Assembly (NCBI RefSeq): GCF_047425865.1
Contig: NZ_CP179735.1
Reading direction: 5' to 3' (one strand)
Source of the DNA: Macrococcoides equi
GTDB taxonomy: Bacteria; Bacillota; Bacilli; Staphylococcales; Staphylococcaceae
Length of the DNA: 64,000 nucleotides
Position 1 is the stretch's first letter, and every line of letters starts with the position of its first letter. The notes under the pieces were generated by a model. It saw nothing but the letters and a program-made list of their open reading frames with translations, did no database searches and was not told where the DNA came from. The translations under genes were made by a program, and so were the position numbers. This document shows, in pieces, positions 57,001-64,000 of this stretch.

Positions 57001-60000
57001 TCCTACTGTGACACCAATCAACGATACGACGGTACCTGAAGATGTGAATATGAACTTACCTATCCTGATTGAGGATACAACAGCAACAGTCACGACAACA
57101 GGATTACCAGCAGGCACAAGCTATAATCCCAAGACCGGCAGTATCACAGGAATTCCAGCTGAGCCTGGTACGTATGAAGTTACTGTTACAGCAACTGATG
57201 CGGCAAATAATACATCAAGTGATACGTTTATATTGACCGTGACAGATAAGACAGCACCAGTCATCACACCGATAGTCAATCAAGAAGTACCGGAAGATAT
57301 ACCGTTATCGATTCCTGTTACGATTACTGATTACAGTAAATATAATGTAAGTATCAGTGGTGCACCAACTGGGGTAACATATGATACGACTAACAACACA
57401 TTGACAGGAACACCAGCGTCACCAGGGGATTACACTATTAAGATTACAGCTACAGATAGTAATGGTAACCAGTCAACTCAAAGTTTCGTATTAACAGTGA
57501 CTGACACAACACCACCTAAAATCAATACGATTCAGGATGTTGAAACAAATGAAGACGTAGCTATGAAACCGATTGTGATTACAGGTAATGATACGACTGC
57601 AACTACAACGGTGACTGGATTGCCGACAGGTGTAACGTTTGACAATACAACCAACACAATCAGCGGTACGCCAACTGAGCCAGGGACTTATAAAGTAACT
57701 GTTGAACAACTGGATGCTGCAAAGAACAAAGCAACCATGACATTTACAATGACAGTGCTTGATAAGACAGCACCAACATTACCTGTGTATGAAAATATGG
57801 TCATCAATGAAGATACAGATATTACACCAATCAGTGTAACGACAGGTGATGATGCGGACATTATTTCAGTTACAGGTTTACCAGCAGGATTAAGCTACGA
57901 TACTGAAAATAGAGTTATCAGCGGAAGAGCAGCTAATCCAGGACAATCTACAGTGACGATTACAGCAGTGGATGCAGCGGGGAATAAGACAGAAAGAGTG
58001 TTTGATATTACGGTAAAAGATATCACACCACCGAGTATCAGACAGAAAGCGAACCGTATTTTACCTGAAGATCAGCCTGTACCAGATTTATTTGTAGTGG
58101 TTGATGATCCGGATGCCAAAGTAGAGATTACGAATCTGCCGCCAGGTTTATACTATGATCCTGTGAAGGATATGATATTAGGTATGCCGACGACACCAGG
58201 TTCTTATCCAATTACAATCACTGCGACAGATTTAGCAGGAAACAAATCAACGATGAATTTCCACTTTACAATTACGGACGAGACAGCACCGGTCATTAAT
58301 AAAGTTACGGATATGACTGTGGACGAAGATAAGTTGATTACGCCAATTGACATCTCAACTGACGATAAAGACGCAGTGGAAACAGTATCACAACTACCAC
58401 CGGGACTTACGTATGATGCAGCCAACCGACAAATTATCGGAACACCATCAACACCAGGTGACTATTCAATTACAGTCACAGCAACTGATAATGAAGGTAA
58501 CGCATCGACAGAAACATTCAAAATCACTGTATTAGATAAAACAGCACCTGTTATCGCACCAAGACCAAACAGAACAATACCTGAGGATATTGCGATACCG
58601 AGAACGGTTGTACCGGTTGATGATCCTGAGGCTACCGTGACATTAGATGGCCTGCCGCCAGGACTAACATATAATCCAATATCACGTGAGGTTACAGGTA
58701 CACCGACAACACCAGGCGTGTATCCGATAACGATTACAGCAGTCGATAAAGTAGGCAATAAATCAACAAGTATCTTTACATTAACAGTTGAAGATAAGAC
58801 ACCTTCAGCACCGCCAGCTGTCAACCCGGTAACAAGTGAAGATACAGAAGTAACTGGAACAGGCATCGCAGGGGAAACGATCTCTGTGACCTTCCCGAAT
58901 GATGTTATCGAAACAACGACGGTTAATCCTGACGGTACATGGAGTGTTGCAGTACCGGTAGACTTAATAGGTATGGAAACATTAAGCGTTACGACAACCG
59001 ATCAGAACTATAATACATCAGCTCCGGCAACGGTAGTCGTGAGCGATAATACAGCACCAGAAGCACCAGTTATCAGTGAAGTTACTTCAAGTTCTAAGGC
59101 TGTGACAGGAACAGGAACGGCTGGAGATACGATTGTGGTAACCTTCCCGAATGGTGTAGATGTTGAAGCGGTAGTAGATTCTGCAGGTAACTGGAGCGCT
59201 GATTTACCAGCAGGTCTGGATTTGATTGGTGGAGAAACGATTTCAGCAGTTGAGCGAGATACTGCGCTTAATACATCACCATCAGTAGCAATAACGGTGA
59301 TCGATGTACGTGATATGACGGTTTATAATCCGGTTGCTATCACTGAGAGCATTAAAGAAGATGCAACGTATGATTTAACAGATAATATCGATCCGTCAAC
59401 GATACCGACAGATGCAACGGTTACAGATATTACGCCGGCAGGAGCTATTGATGTAACGAAAGCTGGCACGTATAAAGGGAAAGTTGTTGTTAATTATCAG
59501 GATGGTACGAAAGAGGAAGTAGAAGTTACTGTTATCGTAACAGATGTTCCTGATAATACGGAGACAACGCCGAAGGCGATTGAAGAAACGATTGTAGAAG
59601 ATGGGACATATGATTTAACAGATAATATTGACCCTACTTCAATTCCTGTAGGCACGAAGATTGTAGACGTTACACCAGCGAATGCGATTAATGTCGCTAA
59701 AGCAGGAACTTATACAGGCTTAGTAGAATTAACGTATCCAGATAACACGAAAGCAACAGTAGAGATTCCGGTCATTGTAACGGATGTACCGGATAACACT
59801 GAAACAGATCCGAAGGCGATTGAAGAAACAGTCGTAGAAGATGGCACATACGATCTAACAGATAATATTGATCCATCATCAGTACCGGCAGGTTCAACAT
59901 TCAAAGACGTTACACCAGCGAACACGATAGATGTAACGAAAGCCGGCCAGTACACTGGAGTCGTGGAAATCACATATCCAGATAAAACAACTGAAACTAT

Positions 60001-63000
60001 CAATATCCCTGTTACTGTGACGGATGTACCAGATAATACAGAAACGAAACCAGTGGCGATAACAGAAACAATCAAAGAAGATGAGACATATGACTTAACA
60101 GACAACATTGATTTATCAACAGTACCAGCCGGTACAAAGATTGTAGACGTTACGCCAGCGGATACGATTAATGTGGCAAAAGCCGGAACATACACAGGAT
60201 TAGTAGAATTAACGTATCCGGATAACACGAAAGCAACAGTAGAAATCCCAGTTATCGTAACAGATGTTCCTGATAATACAGAGACAACGCCGAAGGCGAT
60301 TGAAGAAACAATTGTAGAAGATGGGACATATGACTTAACAGATAATATTGACCCTACTTCAATTCCTGTAGGCACGAAGATTGTAGACGTTACACCAGCG
60401 AATGCGATTAATGTCGCTAAAGCAGGAACATACACAGGCTTAGTAGAATTAACGTATCCGGATAACACAAAAGCAACAGTAGAGATTCCGGTCATTGTAA
60501 CGGATGTACCGGATAACACTGAAACAGATCCGAAGGCGATTGAAGAAACAGTCGTAGAAGATGGGACATACGATTTAACAGATAATATTGATCTATCATC
60601 AGTACCGGCAGGCTCAACATTCAAAGACGTTACACCAGCGAACACGATAGATGTAACGAAAGCAGGCCAGTACACTGGAGTCGTGGAGATCACATATCCA
60701 GATAAAACAACTGAAACTATCAATATCCCTGTTACTGTGACGGATGTACCAGATAATACAGAAACGAAACCAGTGGCGATAACAGAAACAATCAAAGAAG
60801 ATGAGACATATGACTTAACAGACAACATTGACTTATCAATAGTACCAGCCGGTACAAAGATTGTAGACATTACGCCAGCGAATACGATTAATGTGGCAAA
60901 AGCCGGAATATACACAGGATTAGTAGAATTAACGTATCCGGATAACACGAAAGCAACAGTAGAAATCCCAGTTATCGTAACAGATGTTCCTGATAATACA
61001 GAGACAACGCCGAAGGCGATTGAAGAAACAATTGTAGAAGATGGAACATACGACTTAACAGATAATATTGACTCTACTTCAATCCCGAAAGGCACGAAGA
61101 TTGTAGACGTTACACCAGCGAATGCGATTAATGTCGCTAAAGCGGGGACTTATACGGGCTTAGTAGAATTAACGTATCCGGATAACACAAAAGCAACAGT
61201 AGAGATTCCGGTCATTGTAACGGATGTACCGGATAACACTGAAACAGATCCGAAGGCGATTGAAGAAACAGTCGTAGAAGATGGCACATACGATCTAACA
61301 GATAATATTGATCCATCATCAGTACCGGCAGGTTCAACATTCAAAGACGTTACACCAGCGAACACGATAGATGTAACGAAAGCCGGCCAGTACACTGGAG
61401 TCGTTGAAATCACATATCCAGATAAAACAACTGAAACTATCAATATTCCTGTTACTGTGACGGATGTACCAGATAATACAGAAACGAAACCAGTGGCGAT
61501 AACAGAAACAATCAAAGAAGATGAGACATATGACTTAACAGACAACATTGATTTATCAACAGTACCAGCCGGTACAAAGATTGTAGACGTTACGCCAGCG
61601 GATACGATTAATGTGGCAAAAGCCGGAACATACACAGGCTTAGTAGAATTAACGTATCCGGATAACACGAAAGCAACAGTAGAAATCCCAGTCATCGTAA
61701 CAGATGTTCCTGATAATACAGAGACAACGCCGAAGGCGATTGAAGAAACAATTGTAGAAGATGGGACATATGACTTAACAGACAACATTGACTCTACTTC
61801 AATCCCGGCAGGCACGAAGATTGTAGACGTTACACCAGCGAATGCGATTAATGTCGTTAAAGCGGGGACTTATACGGGCTTAGTAGAATTAACGTATCCG
61901 GATAACACGAAAGCAACCGTAGAGATTCCGGTCATTGTAACGGATGTACCGGATAACACTGAAACAGATCCGAAGGCGATTGAAGAAACAGTCGTCGAAG
62001 ATGGCACATACGATCTAACAGATAATATTGATCCATCATCAGTACCGGCAGGTTCAACATTCAAAGACGTTACACCAGCGAACACGATAGATGTAACGAA
62101 AGCCGGCCAGTACACTGGAGTCGTTGAAATCACATATCCAGATAAAACAACTGAGACTATCAATATTCCTGTCACTGTGAAGGATGTTCCGGATAATACA
62201 GAAACGAAACCAGTAGCGATAACAGAAACAATCAAAGAAGATGAGACATATGACTTAACAGACAACATTGATTTATCAACAGTACCAGCCGGTACAAAGA
62301 TTGTAGACGTTACGCCAGCGGATACGATTAATGTGGCAAAAGCCGGAACATACACAGGATTAGTAGAATTAACGTATCCGGATAACACGAAAGCAACAGT
62401 AGAAATCCCAGTCATCGTAACAGATGTTCCTGATAATACAGAGACAACGCCGAAGGCGATTGAAGAAACAATTGTAGAAGATGGGACATATGACTTAACA
62501 GATAATATTGGCCCTACTTCAATCCCGGCAGGCACGAAGATTGTAGACGTTACACCAGCGAATGCGATTAATGTCGCTAAAGCGGGGACTTATATGGGCT
62601 TAGTAGAATTAACGTATCCGGATAACACGAAAGCAACAGTAGAGATTCCGGTCATTGTAACGAATGTACCGGATAACACTGAAACAGATCCGAAGGCCAT
62701 TGAAGAAACAGTCGTAGAAGATGGGACATACGATCTAACAGATAATATTGATCCATCATCAGTACCGGCAGGCTCAACATTCAAAGACGTTACACCAGCG
62801 AACACGATAGATGTAACGAAAGCCGGCCAGTACACTGGAGTCGTTGAAATCACATATCCAGATAAAACAACTGAGACTATCAATACCCCTGTTACTGTAA
62901 CGGATGTACCGGATAACACTGAGACAGAGCCGAAGGCAACAGCAGAAATAGTCATCGAGGATGGCACATACGATCTAACAGATAATATTAATCCATCATC

Positions 63001-64000
63001 AGTACCGGCAGGTTCAACATTCAAAGATGTGACGCCAACAAACACAATAGATGTAACGAAAGCCGGCGAATACACTGGAGTTGTGGAGATCACATATCCA
63101 GATAAAACAACTGAGACTATCAATATTCCTGTCACTGTGAAGGATGTTCCGGATAATACAGAAACATCGCCGAAGGCGATTGAAGAAACAATTGTAGAAG
63201 ATGGGACATATGATTTAACAGATAATATTGACCCTACTTCAATCCCGGCAGGCACGAAGATTGTAGACGTTACACCAGCGAATGCGATTAATATCGCTAA
63301 AGCTGGAACATACACAGGCTTCGTAGAATTAACGTATCCGGATAACACGAAAGTAACAGTAGAAATCCCAGTCACTGTAACGGATGTACCAGATAATACT
63401 GAAACAGATCCGAAGGCGATTGAAGAAACAGTCGTGGAAGATGGCACATACGATCTAACAGATAATATTGATCCATCATCAGTACCGGCAGGTTCAACAT
63501 TCAAAGATGTGACACCACCGAACACAATAGATGTAACGAAAGCCGGCCAGTACACTGGAGTTGTGGAAATCACATATCCTGATAACACCATAGAGACTAT
63601 CAATATCCCAGTTACTGTGACGGACGTTCCAGATAATATTGAAACAACACCTATTGCTATTCTGGAAACTATCGAAGAAGATAGTACTTATGACTTAACA
63701 GATAATATCAATCCGGCATCTGTGCCGACTGGAACAACGTTTAAAGATGTAACTCCAGACGGTGCCATCAATGTCGCTAAAGCTGGCGAATATACAGGTT
63801 TAGTAGAATTGACATATCCAGATGGTACGAAAGCAACACTAAAAGTACCCGTTGTAGTAATCGATGTACCAGACAATAAAGAAACGACACCAGTAGTAAC
63901 GACAGAGACTATCGAAGAAGATGGTACTTATAACTTAATAGATAATATTGATTCAACGTCAGTACCATCCGGCACGACATTTAAAGATGTAACACCAGAG
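48059..64000 (+). CDS. P3: giant YSIRK surface protein, 5' part (at least 5314 aa, runs off the window)
   Basis: The ATG at 48059 follows CGGAGG (48048-48053). The frame stays open to the last base, with no stop in 15942 bases. Order: YSIRK signal (KYSIRKFSVGASSILIG); Thr/Glu/Pro spacers flanking a small beta module; helical module (48.79-49.02 kb); an N-terminal region (49.05-50.25 kb), possibly the binding part; a DNDGIPDIYDANP calcium-loop-like motif; about 35 Ig-like modules (50.31-59.3 kb, mostly He_PIG-like with some Big_6-like); then Rib/alpha-like repeats of 80 aa (from 59.34 kb). Sorting signal and end lie outside the window, so the wall anchor is inferred from its sisters P1 and P2. 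Likely a very long stalked adhesin. Confidence 0.92.
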   Translation, partial: MERNKRKRVLLSERHHKYSIRKFSVGASSILIGTMIYLGNSPETYAETAASTMNVSDPSTAPPTEPTTESPSIETTTEQPTTEQPTTESPTTEQPTTEAPAKAPIKPERITISDQNDVITGYVNPSDTVELKRADGTIEKVTADADGLFKFDQITLKSEEVIELVSVNEDDVHSDVLEVTANVLPVTEAPTTEAPTTETPTTEEPTTEKPTTEETTTEQPTTEAPAESTPIDVVTDTVETAIAPTMESVDATVNTLNSLSTVEEKKAVLQDYYIQNTGVSESEAAAVINDLNLDYSNMTTEELMTALLVAISVQQDAATVVATPPKTTDATTDMDSITQAAPSSLRSISLFSGDPVIYTLTATGTTYTYPENSKFGYLLRGLRYNATVVNDNTSLRYAGVSQQQDATTSQISLNLSKWLEAQSAFVNGGKVNLSFPDATFASQIQSVTINGVQMTSNAEGSNWSAPISGATVNSGLIGVVTNHPVVITLKNGQTLASLGYSNTKPVELLHTWTNNSGEIASTSIQMTYITPTIDQTPTVNSGLFSGQVVNRLVFDSVNNAIDSVHTYKPDRDFDATDLNWVVYIKEQIPKDLLPFIDTTNIVLGVSDQNGNLLSSTRTVNLSVGSSGLVDTSQISHLSIKTNNNATQLSSVRDTLDEKVFYGLVGQSRSYTLEYKLKDGVTLFDVAAALNKSGNTRLNFSSWVTSDYLDSRDGGAVNKRLTGSYATSYIDFYNYDNDGIPDIYDANPNMDDTPKAPPINEVDSNDTTVSGTGTPWDTIHVTFPDGSWVEKMVDDNGNWSVDIPAGLDLVGGEIIKAYATGIYALQGPDATTTVVDVTAPVLTATPDAEVLQNDLIKPITIGVNDSTATVTVTGLPAGLTYDAKTRTITGTPIVAGSYTLTATATDAAGNKSANDTFIINVLDRTPPTVTPINDTSVPEDKVMNLPVLIEDATADVTTLGLPAGTYYDKASNAIIGTPADPGTYTVTVTARDKALNESSASFVLTVTDKTAPVLEDIPAMEANEDAELTIPVTVTDNFTTPTVSVTGLPTGMTYNATNKVITGIPVTPGDYTVTVTATDKAGNQTTKSFALKIKDITPPALKDIGNQEVPEDKEITPISLASDDPDATVEVTGLPSGLTYDNNSKSIIGTPDTPGSYTINIVERDKAGNETKDSFVLTVTDKTPPVIEKINDLTVNEDTKITPIKINAGDATSITVTNLPDGLTFDATTKEITGTPSTPDNYTIMVTAADAAGNESTTTFNMTVKDITAPSIRQKVDRILPEDQPVPPLYVVVDDPDAKLEFINLPPGLSYDANKKMIVGTPTTPDTYPITIRATDLAGNMSEMNFKFVITDKTAPVITDVKDITVPEDKAITPIDVSSDDPTATEVVTGLPAGLTFDQTTKKISGTPTEPGTYTIKITATDTVSNASEKTFVMTVTDTTAPVILKQNDVKLPEDQSMSPIALKITDATQVTASGLPEGVTMDPATYIISGTPTTPGDYTVTVRAADQANNISEMTFVMTIEDKTAPAAPVINPVTSESLSITGSGIAGDKIQVTYPDGTTQNTVVGANNIWTVTIPEIIDFTGGEVIRATSTDPSNNVSESASIIVKDVTAPVITSVDDMIRYTTDTVSFPITVDDSTATVTADGLPEGLTFNNRTITGQPTAPGSYPVTITAVDGAGNSVTESFILTIKDVKAPVITAINNESVPEDIELTIPVITDDDTATITASGLPDGLRYDSVTKAITGTPYTPGVYPIVITAVDEYGNKSTEDFTLTVTDTTASAPPVINRTDSESTVVTGTGTPGEKVTVRFPDGSTTEGVVSDIGEWSVTIPAAIDLIGGETLYAKTTDAANNVSAESSTKVVDVTAPTVKDFADVTLLQNETMTPINVESNDPTSREVVNNLPPGLTFNGQTFEITGKPTVAGTYKVAVIATDLSGNATTKEFTITVLDKSAPTVTPINNETIPEDAFASIPILIEDQTAKVTTTGLPANMAYNPLTHAIEGTPDEPGEFIVTVTATDDALNTSSETFTLTVTDETAPVITAIDDMEVDEDVALSIPVTVTDRSAVTVTAQGLPSGVTYNADTKTIEGTPPTPGDYKVIISAVDIEGNTSTEEFILKVLDTTPPDLTHQEDVEVPEDKAITPIVIPADPSTVTTTVTGLPEGLSYEPSTREITGTPTTPGKYEVTLTETDAANNSATDVFVITVTDKTAPVITSVAQQNVDEDKAITPIQLSTNDSKAQITVTNLPASLTYDSETKTISGVPANPGTYVITVTATDTAGNTSTSDITMVVADKTAPSIRQKVNRILPEDQPVPDLFVVVDDKEATLEFTNLPDGLYYDAPSGMILGTPTTPGYYPMSIKATDKAGNSSTMYFNFTITDKTPPVIHNVTDITVPEDKQITPIDVSTDDTQAIETVSGLPDGLTFDATSKQIIGTPTTPGDYNISINATDNVGNTSKKSFKMTVEDKTAPVLTQKTDKVVPEDQPIPTYTITVDDLTADITVEGLPEGLTYDAASKTINGTPVNPGNNIVKVTATDKYNNVSVMTFNILVEDKTPSAPPVINRVDSDDVTVGGTGVAGDTITVKFPNGATVNTLVKPDSSWVVTIPDGLDLTGGELISAIATDSNKNESQASQTTVADVTPSKIDPIANITVPTDQEITPIQLSANEAVTFTTSTLPKGLTYNPDTQTITGIPTEPGATTVTVSAQDSSKNVSERTFTITVKDATAPVIQPIADKEVNEDTQVDIPVTITDASAYTVTIEGLPSEMKFDAVTQTITGIPSTPGVYPVTVTVTDAANNSNSTSFTLTVKDITASPAPVIKEVTSEDMVVSGTGTAGEKITLNYPNGTKVTADVDNSGNWTAAIPAEIDLTGGEVLTAISTDAAGNNSPSASTTVTDKTAPTFAKIADKTVLQNQVLTPIAIGSNDPTATETVSGLPAGLSLNKNTHEITGTPLVAGEFNITVSATDAFGNVGTDTFKLTVLDRTPPTVTPINDTTVPEDVNMNLPILIEDTTATVTTTGLPAGTSYNPKTGSITGIPAEPGTYEVTVTATDAANNTSSDTFILTVTDKTAPVITPIVNQEVPEDIPLSIPVTITDYSKYNVSISGAPTGVTYDTTNNTLTGTPASPGDYTIKITATDSNGNQSTQSFVLTVTDTTPPKINTIQDVETNEDVAMKPIVITGNDTTATTTVTGLPTGVTFDNTTNTISGTPTEPGTYKVTVEQLDAAKNKATMTFTMTVLDKTAPTLPVYENMVINEDTDITPISVTTGDDADIISVTGLPAGLSYDTENRVISGRAANPGQSTVTITAVDAAGNKTERVFDITVKDITPPSIRQKANRILPEDQPVPDLFVVVDDPDAKVEITNLPPGLYYDPVKDMILGMPTTPGSYPITITATDLAGNKSTMNFHFTITDETAPVINKVTDMTVDEDKLITPIDISTDDKDAVETVSQLPPGLTYDAANRQIIGTPSTPGDYSITVTATDNEGNASTETFKITVLDKTAPVIAPRPNRTIPEDIAIPRTVVPVDDPEATVTLDGLPPGLTYNPISREVTGTPTTPGVYPITITAVDKVGNKSTSIFTLTVEDKTPSAPPAVNPVTSEDTEVTGTGIAGETISVTFPNDVIETTTVNPDGTWSVAVPVDLIGMETLSVTTTDQNYNTSAPATVVVSDNTAPEAPVISEVTSSSKAVTGTGTAGDTIVVTFPNGVDVEAVVDSAGNWSADLPAGLDLIGGETISAVERDTALNTSPSVAITVIDVRDMTVYNPVAITESIKEDATYDLTDNIDPSTIPTDATVTDITPAGAIDVTKAGTYKGKVVVNYQDGTKEEVEVTVIVTDVPDNTETTPKAIEETIVEDGTYDLTDNIDPTSIPVGTKIVDVTPANAINVAKAGTYTGLVELTYPDNTKATVEIPVIVTDVPDNTETDPKAIEETVVEDGTYDLTDNIDPSSVPAGSTFKDVTPANTIDVTKAGQYTGVVEITYPDKTTETINIPVTVTDVPDNTETKPVAITETIKEDETYDLTDNIDLSTVPAGTKIVDVTPADTINVAKAGTYTGLVELTYPDNTKATVEIPVIVTDVPDNTETTPKAIEETIVEDGTYDLTDNIDPTSIPVGTKIVDVTPANAINVAKAGTYTGLVELTYPDNTKATVEIPVIVTDVPDNTETDPKAIEETVVEDGTYDLTDNIDLSSVPAGSTFKDVTPANTIDVTKAGQYTGVVEITYPDKTTETINIPVTVTDVPDNTETKPVAITETIKEDETYDLTDNIDLSIVPAGTKIVDITPANTINVAKAGIYTGLVELTYPDNTKATVEIPVIVTDVPDNTETTPKAIEETIVEDGTYDLTDNIDSTSIPKGTKIVDVTPANAINVAKAGTYTGLVELTYPDNTKATVEIPVIVTDVPDNTETDPKAIEETVVEDGTYDLTDNIDPSSVPAGSTFKDVTPANTIDVTKAGQYTGVVEITYPDKTTETINIPVTVTDVPDNTETKPVAITETIKEDETYDLTDNIDLSTVPAGTKIVDVTPADTINVAKAGTYTGLVELTYPDNTKATVEIPVIVTDVPDNTETTPKAIEETIVEDGTYDLTDNIDSTSIPAGTKIVDVTPANAINVVKAGTYTGLVELTYPDNTKATVEIPVIVTDVPDNTETDPKAIEETVVEDGTYDLTDNIDPSSVPAGSTFKDVTPANTIDVTKAGQYTGVVEITYPDKTTETINIPVTVKDVPDNTETKPVAITETIKEDETYDLTDNIDLSTVPAGTKIVDVTPADTINVAKAGTYTGLVELTYPDNTKATVEIPVIVTDVPDNTETTPKAIEETIVEDGTYDLTDNIGPTSIPAGTKIVDVTPANAINVAKAGTYMGLVELTYPDNTKATVEIPVIVTNVPDNTETDPKAIEETVVEDGTYDLTDNIDPSSVPAGSTFKDVTPANTIDVTKAGQYTGVVEITYPDKTTETINTPVTVTDVPDNTETEPKATAEIVIEDGTYDLTDNINPSSVPAGSTFKDVTPTNTIDVTKAGEYTGVVEITYPDKTTETINIPVTVKDVPDNTETSPKAIEETIVEDGTYDLTDNIDPTSIPAGTKIVDVTPANAINIAKAGTYTGFVELTYPDNTKVTVEIPVTVTDVPDNTETDPKAIEETVVEDGTYDLTDNIDPSSVPAGSTFKDVTPPNTIDVTKAGQYTGVVEITYPDNTIETINIPVTVTDVPDNIETTPIAILETIEEDSTYDLTDNINPASVPTGTTFKDVTPDGAINVAKAGEYTGLVELTYPDGTKATLKVPVVVIDVPDNKETTPVVTTETIEEDGTYNLIDNIDSTSVPSGTTFKDVTPE
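50310..59056 (+). repeat. Three super-repeats of about 3.09 kb in P3
   Basis: Marker modules recur at constant spacing. The INRILPEDQPVP-like (RQKxxRILPED) module is at 51863, 54941 and 58030. The TVTPINxxxxPED module is at 50828, 53912 and 57000. Type A modules are at 50310, 53396 and 56487, and again at 52632, 55710 and 58806. Each super-repeat is twelve modules of about 257 bp in the order A, eight B, A, two B. The third copy ends early, with an extra A module at 59057. Confidence 0.85.
59340..64000 (+). repeat. Rib-like 240-bp repeats in 720-bp higher-order units
   Basis: Units of 80 codons (EDGTYDLTDNIDP, GTKIVDVTPAN, AGTYTGLVELTYPDNTK, VTDVPDNTET) begin about every 240 bases: 59340, 59580 and so on to 63900. 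From 59580 to about 62900 three variants repeat in fixed order, so sequence 720 bases apart is almost identical (for example 59581, 60301, 61021, 61741 and 62461). The order changes after 62900. The array continues beyond the window. Confidence 0.95.

Overview
The window looks like a chromosomal segment from a member of the Staphylococcaceae, most likely Macrococcus or a close relative. The grounds are low overall G+C, YSIRK-type signal peptides, SdrD_B-type B domains, LPxTG anchors, a Sle1-like LysM-CHAP hydrolase, a staphylococcal-type thermonuclease and an aureolysin-like M4 protease. The genus is an inference; no rRNA or housekeeping marker is present to settle it.

Left part (1-13.4 kb): two tandem lipoproteins sharing a TcaA-like domain; a frameshifted SgrR-like regulator; a hemolysin III (PAQR) membrane protein; a LysM-CHAP wall hydrolase with a long leader and a WalR-box-like site upstream; a stretch of hairpin repeats; an unidentified small protein; thermonuclease; an XRE-cupin regulator overlapping a YeiH-family exporter and a 25-residue membrane peptide; the GtfA/GtfB glycosyltransferase pair; and a NERD-domain protein. 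Middle part (13.4-22 kb): a 61-bp tandem array, a beta-helix lipoprotein, a protein with two EVE/PUA-like domains, the M4 protease on the minus strand, and two intact tandem SgrR-like regulators.

Right part (22-64 kb) is a surface-adhesin island. It holds four genes for predicted wall-anchored proteins: P1 (1917 aa, B domains split by a Ser-Val-Thr-Asp repeat region), P-small (425 aa), P2 (about 5089 aa) and P3 (at least 5314 aa, running off the window). A frameshifted SdgA/SdgB-like glycosyltransferase and a small membrane protein lie between P1 and P-small. P1, P2 and P3 share a YSIRK signal, Thr/Glu/Pro-rich spacers and a roughly 70-residue helical module that I do not recognise. P2 and P3 carry stalks of Ig-like modules of about 86 residues. 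P3 shows a 12-module super-repeat of about 3.09 kb and then Rib-like 240-bp units arranged in a 720-bp higher-order repeat.

How it may fit together (inference): GtfA/GtfB and the broken Sdg-like enzyme would glycosylate Ser/Thr-rich stalks of the adhesins, a sortase encoded elsewhere would anchor them, and the SgrR-like regulators next to P1 may sense a peptide or sugar ligand. No tRNA, rRNA, insertion sequence or CRISPR array was recognised.
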